In this document: piece after piece, positions 14,961 to 31,837 of the stretch
How positions within the stretch are numbered: the stretch's first letter is position 1
Layout of the letters: the number at the start of each line of letters is the position of its first letter
From: Neocallimastix lanati (nom. inval.)
Taxonomy: Eukaryota > Neocallimastigomycota > Neocallimastigomycetes > Neocallimastigales > Neocallimastigaceae
Assembly: GCA_016946835.1 (NCBI GenBank)
Contig: JACVTC010000024.1
Location: 258,501 to 322,500, forward strand
Direction: 5' to 3'
DNA length: 64,000 nucleotides
Notes under the pieces: generated by a model
The model's input: only the letters and a program-made list of their open reading frames with translations
What the model was told of the DNA's origin: nothing
Database searches by the model: none
Made by a program: the position numbers and the translations under genes

Positions 14961-16720
14961 AATTTAATATCAGAGACGAAAATTTGAAAGTAAGGATATT
15001 AAACTTGCTTTTTTGGAACTTAAAAAAGTGTTTGACTCTGTTCCCATATATAATGTATTAATGAAGATTCATCACTTAGATATTAGAGATAAGTGCTATA
15101 ATTTATTTAAAAATTATATTTATCTTCCAATGCTTTTATAAGGGTTGATGTACAATTATCAAAATCATTTAGTATTAAGAAAAGTGTTCATCAAGGTTGC
15201 CTCCTCTCACCAATTTTGTTTAACTTGTTCATTAATGGCAATTTTAATAAATGTAATAAATATGGAATCACGATTGATGATAAACCCTTCTGTGGAAGTC
15301 CCTTTGCAGATAACATTTTGTTATGTGCTTCAACAAGATCTCAAATGGTTAAAATTAGCCATTAAGTAAGCTAGAAATAATGAAATTACAATTTGATATC
15401 AATAAAGGTGCAAGTTTAGTAGTGTACGAGGAGAAGTTTCAAAATTTTCTTAATAATAATGACCCTACATTTTATCTTTCAATATTAGACATAATTCTAC
15501 TATAAGTACTTATGCTTTATCTCGAGATCTAAGCATCCCTCCTATTACTGGTATCTGCGCAGCCTTACAAATTAAATCTTTTGCAAAATGTAGTAAATCA
15601 GACTGTATTATAAGGGATCTTATTAAATCTATTCCCAAAAGGCCGTATTATTCCTGGACTAAAGAACCTAGAACTTTGTACAAAAAAATCAAAAAATATA
15701 AATGTGTAAAATATAACTATATTTTAGAACGTTACAGGAAATCAGTTTCCAAATTTCAAGGTATTAAAGGTCAAAACTACGATAGTAACAAGTTCTCAAT
15801 CAATAAAGCTATAATTATGTTTATCTTAAAATATCCTCAATTCAACTTAGGGTTTTCGTGGATTATACGTTTATGCTGTGGTTATAAATACAATACTACT
15901 ATTGTTATTAGAATGGGTAGAGTTTCAGAAGATTGTCCCAAGACTTGCCCCTGTTGTGGCGAAGATAATCAATCTTTTGAATATTGGATTTTTAAATGCA
16001 ATGCTCTTGCATCTTTTAGATGGAATTCTTTAAATTTCATCAATGATCTCTATGTTTTATTCGCTAGGAAGATTAGAGTGTTAAATCGTCTTTCTTCCTA
16101 CGACTCTATTTCTGATTTTAATGATTATATCAATCATTATATATACTTGTTCCTTCTTGGTGGAACTTTAGCGTTAAATGATCTACATTTCGACAGTGGG
16201 GAACAGAGACAATTAAATGAACTACTTTTCAAAGGTTCATCTGAATCACCTGTTCCAAAAATTGTGGGCTTGGCGGAATTCTTAACTAGTGCAATAATTA
16301 TCATAAGTAATTTGTTTGAGTTATTATTTGATTGGTATTCCAAAATACCAAACTTAACCAAGAGCGTCAACGTCGTACTGATAAGGCATAATGATAATAC
16401 AGGATCATCATTTATTTCTACAAAGAGTGAATCTCGCCTTAGTAGCTCAATAAATGATGAATCCGGGGAGAGTTTAGTGGACACCACACTATCTATTTTA
16501 AGGATGTTACTTCTAGGTATTATTATTTTTTTATTTGTTAGGAAGAGAAAATTCCCACATAGTACAACTTGTCGAAATACATAGCATTTTTATATTTTTT
16601 TTATTTTTTTTATTTTTTAACTTTTTATTTTTTATTTTTAATTTATAATGTACTTTTCACCTACATGTATTTTTTATAATAAGATTAATAAATTTATGAA
16701 AGTGTATTCTCTTCCCTGCC
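14961..16720 (+). pseudogene. LINE copy B: 5'-truncated, frameshifted reverse transcriptase with intact C-terminal ORF
   Basis: The copy begins inside the reverse transcriptase (QRRKFESKD, then LAFLELKKVFDSVPIYN = motif A). It continues in other frames through HQGCLLSPILFNLFINGN (motif B) and a damaged motif C, PFADNILLC, where the second catalytic Asp of FADD is Asn. From 15676 to 16584 an uninterrupted 302-codon frame encodes the C-terminal region with the zinc-binding pattern CPKTCPCCGE...FKC and ends with a hydrophobic stretch. A 3' UTR and poly(A) follow (about 16585-16735, ending CTTCCCTGCC then A). Frameshifts and the FADN change mean it is inactive. Confidence 0.85.
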
Positions 16721-16749
16721 AAAAAAAAAAAAAAATAAAAAAAAAATAA

Positions 16750-17083
16750 AAATATAAAAAAATATGGATTCTTAACTCAACGATAAAAGAAACCTCTCGT
16801 TATAGCAAATGAAATAGGCAAAAAAATTCAAACAAAGAATTCCTAAAATATCTACAGGGTTCAGCATTTTATTGCTCTATTTACATTAAGAAATTATCTC
16901 ATAAGAAGTATTTTTATTCTATATAAGAATTAAAAATTTTAAAATTAGAAGTGACATGACTTATCTAATCTTCAAACAATCTGTGATCTCTCCAACTCCA
17001 AACAATACAGGATTCTTTCTGATTATATCATTAGCATTAAGAAGAATAAATAATTAGATTTAAAAAAAAAAAAAAAAAAAAAA
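16750..17083 (+). other. Poly(A)-ended anonymous segment, possible retroelement tail
   Basis: About 310 bp that is slightly richer in G/C than its surroundings, ending in an A run (about 17061-17082). Found directly downstream of LINE copy B. No coding frame or match to the other LINE sequences was seen. Confidence 0.35.
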
Positions 17084-17931
17084 TTAATTCATTTCATCCA
17101 TCAACGAATGTTTCCTCATACAACAAATCCTTGAAAAATGAATTTTCTAATAATAGTATTTTCTAATAATTTTTATTTTATTATATTTTATTTTTAATTT
17201 TTTTTTTTTTTTTTTTAACTTTATAACATTATATATACTATTTTAATATATTTATAAGGTATTTTTAATTGATAATGCTCAATCCATACAATATATTATT
17301 ATTTTTAATAATTAATGAAAAAAACAATTGTCAAAATAAAAAAAATAAAATAAAATAAAATAAAATAAAAACGTATAATAGTGTATAATAAATAGAATAT
17401 TATTGTATTAGAAATTAAAGTGCATTTATTGTTTTATATAGAGAATAATAATAATTAATAATAATAATAATAAATTTTATTTTTATTTTTATTTGTTATT
17501 ATTATTATTATTAATTGAATTAATTATTAAAAAAAATTATATTAATCATTGGATTAAAATTTAAAATATATATATATATTAAATTTTGATAATTAATTTA
17601 TATTTTATAATTGATTCTTATATATTTAAATAAATAAAATAAAATTAAAAAAAAAAAAAAATTAAAATAAAAATAAAAATAAAAATAAAAATAAAAAAAG
17701 AAATAAAAAAAAGAAATTCATATTAATTGATTAATTGATTAGTATTATACCAATTTTAAGTAAAGATAACAATATTCAAAAAAAAAAAAAAAATAATAAA
17801 TAAATAAATAAATAAAATAAAATAAATAAAAATAAATAGGATTCAAATTATAAGAATTTAATTCCATTATTGTTATTTTTATTATTATTATTATTTTCTA
17901 TACTTTTTTTTTTTTTTTTTTTTTTTTCTAA
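17084..17931. other. AT-rich spacer 3' of the MATH gene
   Basis: Poly(T), AAAT and AAATA tracts. No gene is seen. Confidence 0.7.
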
Positions 17932-21135
<3,204 letters not shown>

Positions 21136-21753
21136 TTCTTTTTAATATATAATTAATGAATTTAAATAATATTAAATATAAATAAAGAATTTGATAAATT
21201 AATATTATTATTAAAAGTTAATTTGTTTAATTTGAAATTAAATTTACTCCAAAAGTAATAATAATAATAAAATAATAATTAATTATAGAAATTTATTAAA
21301 GGTAACTTTTTATCATTATAACTATATTTTATTATTTTGTTAATAAAAATAAGAAAAAAAAAATAAAAGCTGGTACAAATCTACCTATTTATTAAATATT
21401 TATTAAATAAATAAATAATTATTGAATATTTAAAAAAAAAAATGATTTATTATAATTAATATTTATACATCATCGAATTTTTGTCAACATTTTTATGATT
21501 TTATATTATTTTATTAATAGATATTAAAAATAATATTAATTGAAAAACAAATAATGTAAATAAAACTAAAAAAAATATAAATAAAATATAATTATGATAA
21601 TAATAATAACGATAATGATAATAATAATAATTGTTAGAATATGTGAAATATATGAAAAATGAGCCTCAAATATATTGAAACATTTTGTAAAATAAATAAT
21701 GTATAAGCCACAATATATTAATATAAAAACATTTAATTTAGAATAAGTGTAAC
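21136..21753. other. AT-rich spacer between the MATH gene start and the Mutator element
   Basis: Would hold the MATH gene promoter. No distinct element is recognisable in the AT background, apart from a GATAATAATAATAAC tract near 21595-21630. Confidence 0.6.
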
Positions 21754-21761
21754 ACTTTACC

Positions 21762-21814
21762 GGGGAGTGTGCATTTCGAAAATTTTTATTACATAAATTT
21801 GTATTTTGTTGTAT
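21762..21814 (+). repeat. MULE left terminal inverted repeat
   Basis: About 53 bp, paired with 26386-26438. Just inside is a palindrome (GGCTTAAA...TTTAAGCC), then GGCG-rich subterminal sequence up to about 22115. Confidence 0.88.
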
Positions 21815-22526
21815 GGCTTAAATATTTTTAATTTTAAGCCACTTAATTTTATTAAAAATTTAATGAATAATAATTAATTAATTAAATAAATAAAATTACA
21901 ATTCTCAAAAATTTTCAAACACGTAATCTTACGTGGGGCGTATATCTTTTTGTATCATAATTTTGTGGCTTTTTCTACAATTTTTAAAAAGCCATATATT
22001 CACAATATGGCGTGAATAATAAATGTGGTGATATTTTATGACGAAAATTTATAAGCCACCATGAATTTGGCGAAATTCAACTGGACGAAATTCAACTTTT
22101 GGCGAAATACAACACTTCAATAAATAATAATTAGGTTAGGTATTTCTATTTAACATTGAAAAATAAAATAAAAAATAAATAAGCATTTTATTTTTTAATG
22201 CTTAAAAAATAAAATAAAAATAAGAAATAAGAAAACTTTTTTTTTAAACATTGAAAAATAAAATAAAAATAAATAAACATTTTATTTTTTAAGCATTAAA
22301 AAATAAAAAAAATAAAATAAAATAAAAAATAAAAAATAAAAATAAAAATAAATAAATAAAATAGTAAATAAAGAAATAATAAATAATTAATAATTAAATA
22401 ATTATTTAAATAATTATATAATTAATTAAAAAAGGGTTTATTATTTTAAATATTAAAAAAAAAAAAGTTTCAAAGCATTTAAAAGTATATTTAATAAAAT
22501 ATTTTATTGAAAAATTTTAATTATTA

Positions 22527-23961
22527 ATGGAAGACAATATAGAAATTGAAATAAGTGAAACAAATCGAGGAAATGAACAAATTATTATTAATAAAAAACA
22601 CAAATTTAATTTTTCATTTCAAAGGAAAGATAAATCAAAAATTTATAGATGCACTGAATATAAGACTTTAAATAAATGTAAATCTTTAATTATTTTAAAT
22701 GATAAAAAGGAGGTTTTAAAATATGAAAGTTTACATAACCATCTCGAAAAAGAAATTGATGTGTCTATATCAGTAGCAAAGCATAAAATTAAGGAAGAAA
22801 TTAAGAAAAATTCAATTCCTATGGATATAAAACCTAAACATATATTTAATGTTGTTTCTCAAGAAATGGGACTTATATGTCCCGAATATAGTACAATTAG
22901 ATCCCAAATAATAAGAAATGTAAATAAACAATTTCCTCCAAACATAAAAAGTTTTGATGATATTCCCATTGAATCAGAATATTATAAAACGAAAAGAAAT
23001 GAAAATTTTATGATATTTAAAAATACTGATCTAATAATCTTTCAATCACCATTCCAAGCATATTTATTTTCGAATTATCATAAAAATATATTTGCGGACG
23101 GTACATTTTATGCAGCACCGAAATTTAGTTATCAGTTATTTATAACAAGAACTTATGTTGGGGAATTTAATATGTTTAACACTACTTCCATTTCTATATT
23201 AAAAAATAAAAAACAATCTACATATGAAACATTATTTAAAGAAATAAAAAAAATGCAAATAAATTTAGGAGTAATACATTAATTACTACAATTAATTTTC
23301 ATTGTGATTTTGAACAAGGTATATATAATGCCGCAAAAAAAGTTTTTCCCAATATAAATATTAAATATTGTGTTTGGCATTACAAAAGATCATTAGAAAA
23401 ACAAAAAAATATATTATGTTATCATGAAGTGAAGAATAATAATGATGTATATATTTATTATAAAGCTATTTCGAACTTACCGTTTATAAACCCTAACTAT
23501 ATATTTGATATTTATATTATAATAAAAAGAATTTGTCAAAAAAAAAGTATAATAATTTTCTGCAATTTTTAGAATATTTTAATAAAAATTATTTACTTAA
23601 GTATAATGTTAATAATTGGAATTATTATGAAAATATAGAGCATTTAACAAACAATGCATCAGAACCTTATAATAGCTACTTAAATAATATATTTCCAAAT
23701 AAACCTTTATTTTATAAATTAATATATATATTAAAAGAAGAAGAAAAATTATCTTATAATGATTATCAAAGGAGAACTAAAGGAAATTGGAAAAAAAAGC
23801 AAAAAATATTTAGTGCAACTGATGAAATTAAAATTTTAATTGAAAATTACAAAAGTAAGGAAATAAATTTATTTTATAATGGATGCAACAGAAATGAATT
23901 AATTAAATTATGGAAAGAATGTTTAATTGATTTAAACGATATAAATATTAATTTAAAATAA
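22527..23961 (+). pseudogene. MULE transposase with FLYWCH zinc finger, two frameshifts
   Basis: Frame 1 (22527-23282) gives an N-terminal FLYWCH-like finger (FSFQRKDKSKIYRC...C...HNH, residues ~25-75) and the start of the DDE core with IFADGTFYAAP (first Asp). At 23280 the frame breaks. The continuation reads INFHCDFEQGIYNAAKKVFP (second Asp) and KYCVWHYKRSLEKQ (the C-x-x-H motif of Mutator transposases). A second shift near 23540, in an A9 run, leads into 23533-23961 with NNASEPYNSYLNN, which holds the third acidic residue. All three catalytic residues survive, so the loss may be recent, or the A-run shift may be a sequencing error. The transposase would act on the element's own terminal repeats. 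Confidence 0.88.
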
Positions 23962-24099
23962 ATAATCTTAATTTAAAAAAATGCTAGAAAAATACAAATT
24001 TATTTACCTATTGTGTTTATTTAATAATCTTAATAGAAATTATCTTTTAGTTATTTTTATTAAGTAATTTATAACTAAAACTGATTTATTTGATACTAG

Positions 24100-24240
24100 T
24101 TAAAATTTTATTAATATCAATATCAATATTATATAATTATAAAATTTATTAATATCAATATCAATATTATATAATTAAAAATTTTATTAATATCAATATC
24201 AATATTATATTATTATAAATTTTATTAATATCAATATACT
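24100..24240. repeat. Four tandem copies of a ~40-bp unit
   Basis: The unit contains TTTATTAATATCAATATCAA followed by TATTATATAATTA. Four copies with small differences lie inside the MULE, 3' of the transposase. Confidence 0.85.
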
Positions 24241-24309
24241 TTTCAAAATTAATTATGTTATTAAAAATATTAAATTCAATAAAAGATTTTTATTATTTTA
24301 TTAAAATTA

Positions 24310-26105
24310 TAATATTCTACTTTTTATTTTATTTTATTATATTTTATTTTATTTTATTATATTATATTTTATTTTATTTAATTTTATTTTATTTTATTTT
24401 ATCTTATTTTATTTTATTTTATTTTATTTTATTTTATTTTATTTTATTTTATTTTATTTTATTTTATTTTATTTTATTTTATTTTATTTTATTTTATTTT
24501 ATTCTATTTTATTTTATTTTATTTTTATCAATCTGTACTTATATTTATATTCTACTATTTATTTTATTTTATTTTATTTTATTTTATTTTATTTTATTTT
24601 ATTTTATTTTATTTTATTTTATTTTATTTTATTTTATTTTATTTTATTTTATTTTATTTTATTTTATTTTATTCAATCTGTACTTTCTTATTTAATATTC
24701 TACTTTTTATTTTATTTTATTTTATTTTATTTTATTTTATTTTATTTTATTTTATTTTATTTTATTTTATTTTATTTTATTTTATTTTATTCAATCTGTA
24801 CTTTCTTATTTAATATTCTACTTTTTATTTTATTTTACTTTATTTTATTTTATTTTATTTTATTTTATTTTATTTTATTTTATTTTATTTTATTTTTATC
24901 AATCTGTACTTATATTTATATTCTACTATTTATTTTATTTTATTTTATTTCATTTTATTTTATTTTATTTTATTTTATTTTATTTTATTTTATTTTATTT
25001 TATTTTTATCAATCTGTACTTATATTTATATTCTACTATTTATTTTATTTTATTTTATTTCATTTTATTTTATTTTATTTTATTTTATTTTATTTTATTT
25101 TATTTTATTTTATTTTATTTTATTTTATTTTATTTTATTTTATTTTATTTTATTTTATTTTATTTTATTTTATTTTATTCAATCTGTACTTTCTTATTTA
25201 ATATTCTACTTTTTATTTTATTTTACTTTATTTTATTTTATTTTATTTTATTCTATTTTATTTTATTTTATTTTTATCAATCTGTACTTATATTTATATT
25301 CTACTATTTATTTTATTTTATTTTATTTTATTTTATTTCATTTTATTTTATTTTATTTTATTTTATTTTATTTTATTTTATTTTATTTTATTTTATTTTA
25401 TTTTATTCAATCTGTACTTTCTTATTTAATATTCTACTTTTTATTTTATTTTATTTTATTTTATTTTATTTTATTTTATTTTATTTTATTTTATTTTATT
25501 TTATTTTATTTTATTTTATTTTATTTTATTTTATTTTATTTTATTTTATTTTATTTTATTTTATTTTATTTTATTTTATTTTATTTTATTTTATTTTATT
25601 TTATTTTATTTTATTTTATTTTATTTTATTTTATTTTATTTTATTTTATTTTATTTTATTTTATTTTATTTTATTTTATTTTATTTTATTTTATTTTATT
25701 TTATTTTATTTTATTTTATTTTATTTTATTTTATTTTATTCAATCTGTACTTTCTTATTTAATATTCTACTTTTTATTTTATTTTATTTTATTTTATTTT
25801 ATTTTATTTTATTTTATTTTATTTTATTTTATTTTATTTTATTTTATTTTATTTTATTTTATTTTATTTTATTTTATTTTATTTTATTTTATTTTATTTT
25901 ATTTTATTTTATTTTATTCAATCTGTACTTTCTTATTTAATATTCTACTTTTTATTTTATTTTATTTTATTTTATTTTATTTTATTTTATTTTATTTTAT
26001 TTTATTTTATTTTATTTTATTTTATTTTATTTTATTTTATTTTATTTTATTTTATTTTATTTCATTTCATTTTATTTTATTTTATTTCATTTTATTTTAT
26101 TTAAT
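24310..26105. repeat. TTTTA pentanucleotide array punctuated by two spacer types
   Basis: About 1.8 kb of TTTTA repeats is broken by ten copies of a ~33-bp non-repeat spacer that always starts CAATCTGTACTT. Type A continues TCTTATTTAATATTCTAC; type B continues ATATTTATATTCTAC. Order from 24525: B, A, A, B, B, A, B, A, A, A, with an eleventh degenerate spacer at 26104. The spacers imply higher-order duplication rather than simple slippage. The long Phe/Ile/Leu/Tyr frame at 24255-24695 is a repeat artefact. Confidence 0.95.
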
Positions 26106-26385
26106 CAATCTGTATTTTCTGTTGATAATATAAACAAGGTATTAATGTATTAATAATTAATAATATTTAAATAAAAAAAAAATAATTATTTTATATATGT
26201 AGTAATTATATATATATATATATATATATATTTTTATTTAATTTTCTAAAAAAAATTTTTTTAGTCATAATAAACGTTTGTATTAATTTTTTTTTTTTAT
26301 TTAAAAATTTATTTATTCATTTATAATTTATTTATTCATTTATTTATTTATTACATTATAATACGCCATATTTTCCGAAATGCAC

Positions 26386-26438
26386 TACAACAAAATACAA
26401 ATTTTTGTAATAAAAATTTTCGAAATGACACACACCCC
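26386..26438 (-). repeat. MULE right terminal inverted repeat
   Basis: Reverse-complement partner of 21762-21814, with two mismatches and one single-base indel seen by eye. It is followed at once by the direct repeat ACTTTACC. Confidence 0.88.
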
Positions 26439-26446
26439 ACTTTACC

Positions 26447-27029
26447 ATAAAATATATTAATAAAATTGACATAATTATATAACAATAATAATAATAATTA
26501 TAATAATAATAATAACAATTAATCATAATTATAATAATAATATTATTATATATAATTATAGAATTGGTTAAAACTATATAACCATTATTTCTGAAAATTA
26601 GAACCAGTGTTCAAAATCAAAATTATTATTTTCTTTTTTTTATTAATCATTTATACATATAATTTTCATAAATTTATAAATAAGCACATAAAATAAACAA
26701 AATAACAAAATATAATGATGAATCAATTATTAATTTTTATTTTGTAAAAGTTTTAATGTATTTGAATTAATTATAAGATAGAAAATTTTAATATTTTTGA
26801 ATGAATATTATCCATATAATTGTATTATACAAACAAGATTACAAAGATAATAAATAACATATTATATATTTTTTTTTATTTTTTTATAATAATAATAATA
26901 ATAATAATAAAAATAATAAAAAAAAAAAAAAAAACATTGACTTATAATACAAAAATATTTGTTAAATAAATATAATTATATCTTTATATATTTTTGTAAA
27001 TGTATAAAAATTAATTTATATGCATATAA
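26447..27029. other. AT-rich spacer
   Basis: Between the MULE and the 3' end of the PH-domain gene. AAT repeats and poly(A) only. Confidence 0.7.
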
Positions 27030-30000
27030 TTATTTTTTATAAATTGAATAAATTCCTTTAACAACTTTTATAGATATTTTGCAAACAACGTATAAACAAA
27101 GTGTACTAGTTAAATATTTTATTGTCTTTATTGATTTAGTATCAGAATTTTTTTCAACACAATCAGTCAAATATTCTAATTTTTTTATCAAATCTTCACT
27201 TTTCGTATTTGAAGGTTTGTTATTACTTTCTTCCAATTTGACTTCACTTTTATTTGTGATACTTTCATTGTAAGGATCATTTCCTTTTTCATTAATTTTA
27301 GAATAAAGTTTCATCATTTCAATTTGATTTTTATGTGTTTCATTTACTTCATTAATTATATTTTCTAATTTTTTCCATTCATCAATAGTTTTTTTTTCCA
27401 TTAAATCTTTATTTCTATCATGAAAAGCATTCATACTTCTAGAAGTCTCAGAATAAATTTCTAATAATCGAGTTTGGTTTTTGCATATAATTTCCATTCT
27501 TCTTAGCAAATTTTCAAATTTTCTTAATTCACTAAATATTTTTTTACTTTCTTTATTGTTATTCTCAATTATACTTATTACATCATCTAATACTTTTTTT
27601 TGATCATCAACTTGATTTTTATTGTTATCTTCACTTTGATTTTCATTTTCTTGTTTATTTTCAATTTGATTTTGATTTTGATTTTCAATTTGACTTTGAT
27701 TTTCATCATCAATTTTATTTTTATTTTCTTGATTATATTTTATTTGATTTTCATTTTCATTTTCAATTTGATTTTGATTTTCTTGATTATTTTGAATTTG
27801 ATTTTCATTTTCAATTTGATTATCATTTTCATTTTCAATTTTAATTTGATTTTTATTTTCAATTTTAATTTGATTTTTATTTTCATTTTCAATTTGATTT
27901 TCATTTTCATTTTCAATTTTAATTTGATTTATATTTTCATTTTCAATTTGATTTTCATTTTCATTTTCAATTTGATTTATATTTTCATTTTTAATTTGAT
28001 TTTCATTTTCATTTTCAATTTGATTTTTATTTTCATTTTCAATTTGATTTATATTTTCATTTTTAATTTGATTTTCATTTTCATCTTCAATTTGATTTTT
28101 ATTTTCTTGTTTATTTTTAATTTGATTTTCATTTTCATTTTCATTTTCAATTTGACTTTCATTTTCAATTTGACTTTCATTTTTAATTTCAATTTGATTT
28201 TCATTTTCATTTTTAATTCTATTTATTTTTTCATCTTTAACTTGATTTTCTTTTTCTTGTTTATTTTCATTTTCATTTACAATTTGATTTTTATTTTCAT
28301 TTTTATCTCTGTTTAAAATATTATTCTCCTCTGAACCTAATTTAATTTTTTTTTCTTGATTTTTATTTATAATACGATTATTACAAGAATTATTTTTTAT
28401 ACTTTTATTCTCAATTTCCTTACTTTTACCATTTTCATTGTCATTACTTTTAATCTTAGTCATTATATTATTTATTAATTTTATATTATCATTTTGATAA
28501 GAATTTATTTTTTCCATTGCTTTAGAATATAGATCAATTAATGTATCTTGATTTTTACTCATAATATTCATTTTATCATTCAAATTTTTAGAATTTTCAT
28601 TATTACTATTATTTATACTTTTTATATTGGTCATGATATCATTTATCAATTTTTTATTATCGTTTTGATTAGCACTAATTAATTCAGTAGCTTTTGAATG
28701 TAACTCAATTAAACAGTTTTGATTATTATTAATATTATTGATCTTATTATCATTCACTTCAAATTTTTTCATCACATCTTCTAATAATTTTTTGTTTTTA
28801 TCTTGATTGGAACTTGTTTTATTCGTTGTTTCCGAACATATTCCGATTATTTTCTCTTGATTTTGTTTTAAGTTATTAATTTCATTGAAAATACCTTTAC
28901 TATACTCATTTTTATTGTCTTTAAGTTTAATAATTATATTGTCTATAGCTTTTGTATTTTTTTCTTGATTTGAATTTAGCTTTTCATTATTATCTGAATA
29001 TAATTTAATTAATTTATTTTGGTTCGTATTTAATGTGCTTATATCATTACTAATATTTTCTAATTTTTTTAATTCATTAGTAATATTTTCTAATTTGCTT
29101 AATTCATTTGTTATATTTTTACTATTTTCATTTTTAATATTATCTATTTTTTTTATCATTTCCTCTAACAATCTTTTATTGGAAGCATTTTTTTCGTTAT
29201 TCATATTTTCTAATTTATTTAATTCACTGTTATTACTTTCAATTTTTTTTGTCATAACATCATAAATTTTCTTATTTTCTTCTTGATTCATGTTATCTTT
29301 ATTTGCCTTTTTAGAAATAGAATCCATAATTTTTGTTTGATTTTTATTGATATCGCTTATATTTTTAATTAGATCATCTACTCTAGTAGTATTTTTTTGT
29401 TGATCATCCTTCATTTGTTCAAAATATTTTTTGAAAGAAGTTTCCACTGATGCTATTGAAGATGGAATTTTTTGAGATATTGTTTTTATATTGGATTGAA
29501 TTTCATTTAAGCATTTATTATTAGTTTCTGTATTGGCACTTTCATTTTTTTTTAGTAATTCTAAACTTTCTTTAGAAGTCTGTATTATCTTATTAAAATC
29601 TTGGGCTTTTTCATCTACTATTTCTTTTATTGAATTTAATATTCTTGATGAAGATAATTTAGAATTGGTTTCAATATTATTTGTTAAATCATCTATTCTT
29701 CTAATTAAATAATCATTGGTATTTGTAGCTCTATTTTTATTTTCATTATTATTATATTCAATTTTATTTAATATATCCACTATAAATTTTTTATTCTCAT
29801 TTTGAAAGTTATTCATTATTTCTGAGGCATTAGAATAAAAGTCCAGTAATGTCGATTGTTTACGGCTAATTTCATTCATTAATTGTACAATATTTTCTAA
29901 ACTATCTTTTTTATTATTATTTATATCATTATCTTCTATTGTACCTCGGTTAGAAGTTAAAGAATTTGGTATATCTTTAGCAAAAAGTTGTATTTCAGAT

Positions 30001-30769
30001 TGTAGGTCCTTCAAAAATTTTTCCTCAATTTCCGAATTTTCTTTCTCATTTGAGGAATTCGCATTTTGTTCCTTAAACTCTACAATCATTTTAATTATAT
30101 CTTGAGTTCTCCTTTCGATTGTATCTCTTATATAATCAATGGGCTCACCAACAACGGTGGTTGGACTATTATTTTCACTATTTTGTGTTAATACTTCTTT
30201 TACTTTTTCAGAACATTGATTTATTTTTTCATTCATATATATCATTCCATTTCTAAAAATATCTTCCATTTTATCTTGCTCACTAACTTTTGAATATATT
30301 TTCTCTAAACTTTCTGTCACATTTTGATTTAAACTTTTAAGTTGTGAATCATTAGTGGCAGCACTTTTCCTCGACCATTCTAATTTATAAATTGAAATTT
30401 GATCTTTTAACCTGGTAACTTCATCTTCTAAGTATTTATTATTTTCTTCTGCACTTTTTATATTATTCTTATAAAAATTAACCAATTCAGTAAGCCTTAA
30501 ATTTTCACCTTTTAAATTATTTTCTAATATATGTAAGGAATTAACTTCTTGTTGTAATGAATCATATGCTTTTTTTGAAACTCTAGGTATTAATTCTTTT
30601 ATAGCTTCAATCCATTTTTCTGTTGATTCAAGGGACTTTGTTGCTAAATATAAATCATGCTTTCTAAGAAATAGTTTAAATTCAAATCGTTTACTATTTG
30701 TATTTGAAGTTTCAAAATTTACCTCTGTACATTCTGATAAATCAATAGTTCCAAATGGTTGTGATTTTG

Positions 30770-30805
<36 letters not shown>

Positions 30806-31346
30806 AAAAAAAACATTTACGAATAAAAATTAATACATTTATTATAAATAACAAGAATATTTTTTTTATAAAAAAAAAATATAATAAAAAAAAAAGAAAA
30901 AAAATAGTAATAATAATAAAATAATACATATATATATATTTAAAATTTGAAAAATATATTAGTTATTTTACATACATGATCTGTTCTATAGAAACATAAA
31001 ATACCAGCTTTTAATTTTCTTTTTTTAGCAGCCATGTAATATTTTTTATATGTCTAATTTTAATTTAAAAAGTATTATTATTATTAGTTAATAAAAATTA
31101 AAAAAAAAAAAAAAATTATTGTTAGTTATTATAAAGTAAAAATATATATAGATATATATATATATATATATATATGATAATATTACTATATTCTACCTGA
31201 AATTGTTTTCTACGATATACCCATCCTTCCATAACAATCTATTATTATTTATTATTATTATTATTATTTATGTATATTTTAATGATAAATTTTATTAATA
31301 GTGTATATATATTATTTAATAAAATTTCTTTATTAATAAAAAAAAA

Positions 31347-31377
<31 letters not shown>

Positions 31378-31801
31378 AACCTACATCTGAAAACCCTATA
31401 CTTGATTCAACAGAATTTGTACTTAAAAAGGTACTACTCGTAGTATCATATGTTAAATAATTATCATCAGTGCTAGATATGATTGAATTATTATTTTGTA
31501 AAACAAAACTAAATTCACTTTCTGAATCATCATCAGTACTCATAATTGAATCATTATCTGAAATTATGGATGACCTAAACCTTGAAGAACTATTATCTGG
31601 AATAGTTACTGATTTAGGTCTTATAAAGTTAGTTTCTGAGGTAATCGGTGACTTAGGCCTTGTAGAATTGTCTAAAAGAATTGCTGACTTAGGCCTTGTA
31701 GAGGAAATATTATTATCTGAATTTTTGATTTCTTCTGGTATTACATCAATTGATAATCTTTTAAGATTTATTTATTTAAAAGAAAAAAAAAAAGGATAAC
31801 A

Positions 31802-31837
<36 letters not shown>

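Larger units (their letters stand above)
21762..26438. mobile_element. Mutator-like DNA transposon (MULE), 4.7 kb
   Basis: Terminal inverted repeats start GGGGAGTGTG (left) and GGGGTGTGTG (right, reverse complement). They agree at about 50 of 53 positions and share TTTCGAAAATTTTTATTACA and TTTGTATTTTGTTGTA. The 8-mer ACTTTACC lies directly outside both ends (21754-21761 and 26439-26446), as expected of a Mutator-type target duplication of 8-11 bp. Inside are a FLYWCH-MULE transposase relic, GGCGAAAT motif repeats near the left end, and a long TTTTA array filling the right third. Confidence 0.9.

Noticed and set aside
22222-22330. AAATAAAATAAAAA inverted/direct repeats left of the transposase
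   Set aside because: Low-complexity A/T runs; apparent inverted repeats are expected by composition.
27600-28316. 238-codon Ile/Phe/Leu plus-strand frame
   Set aside because: Antisense shadow of the Asn/Glu/Gln/Ile repeats of the PH-domain protein.
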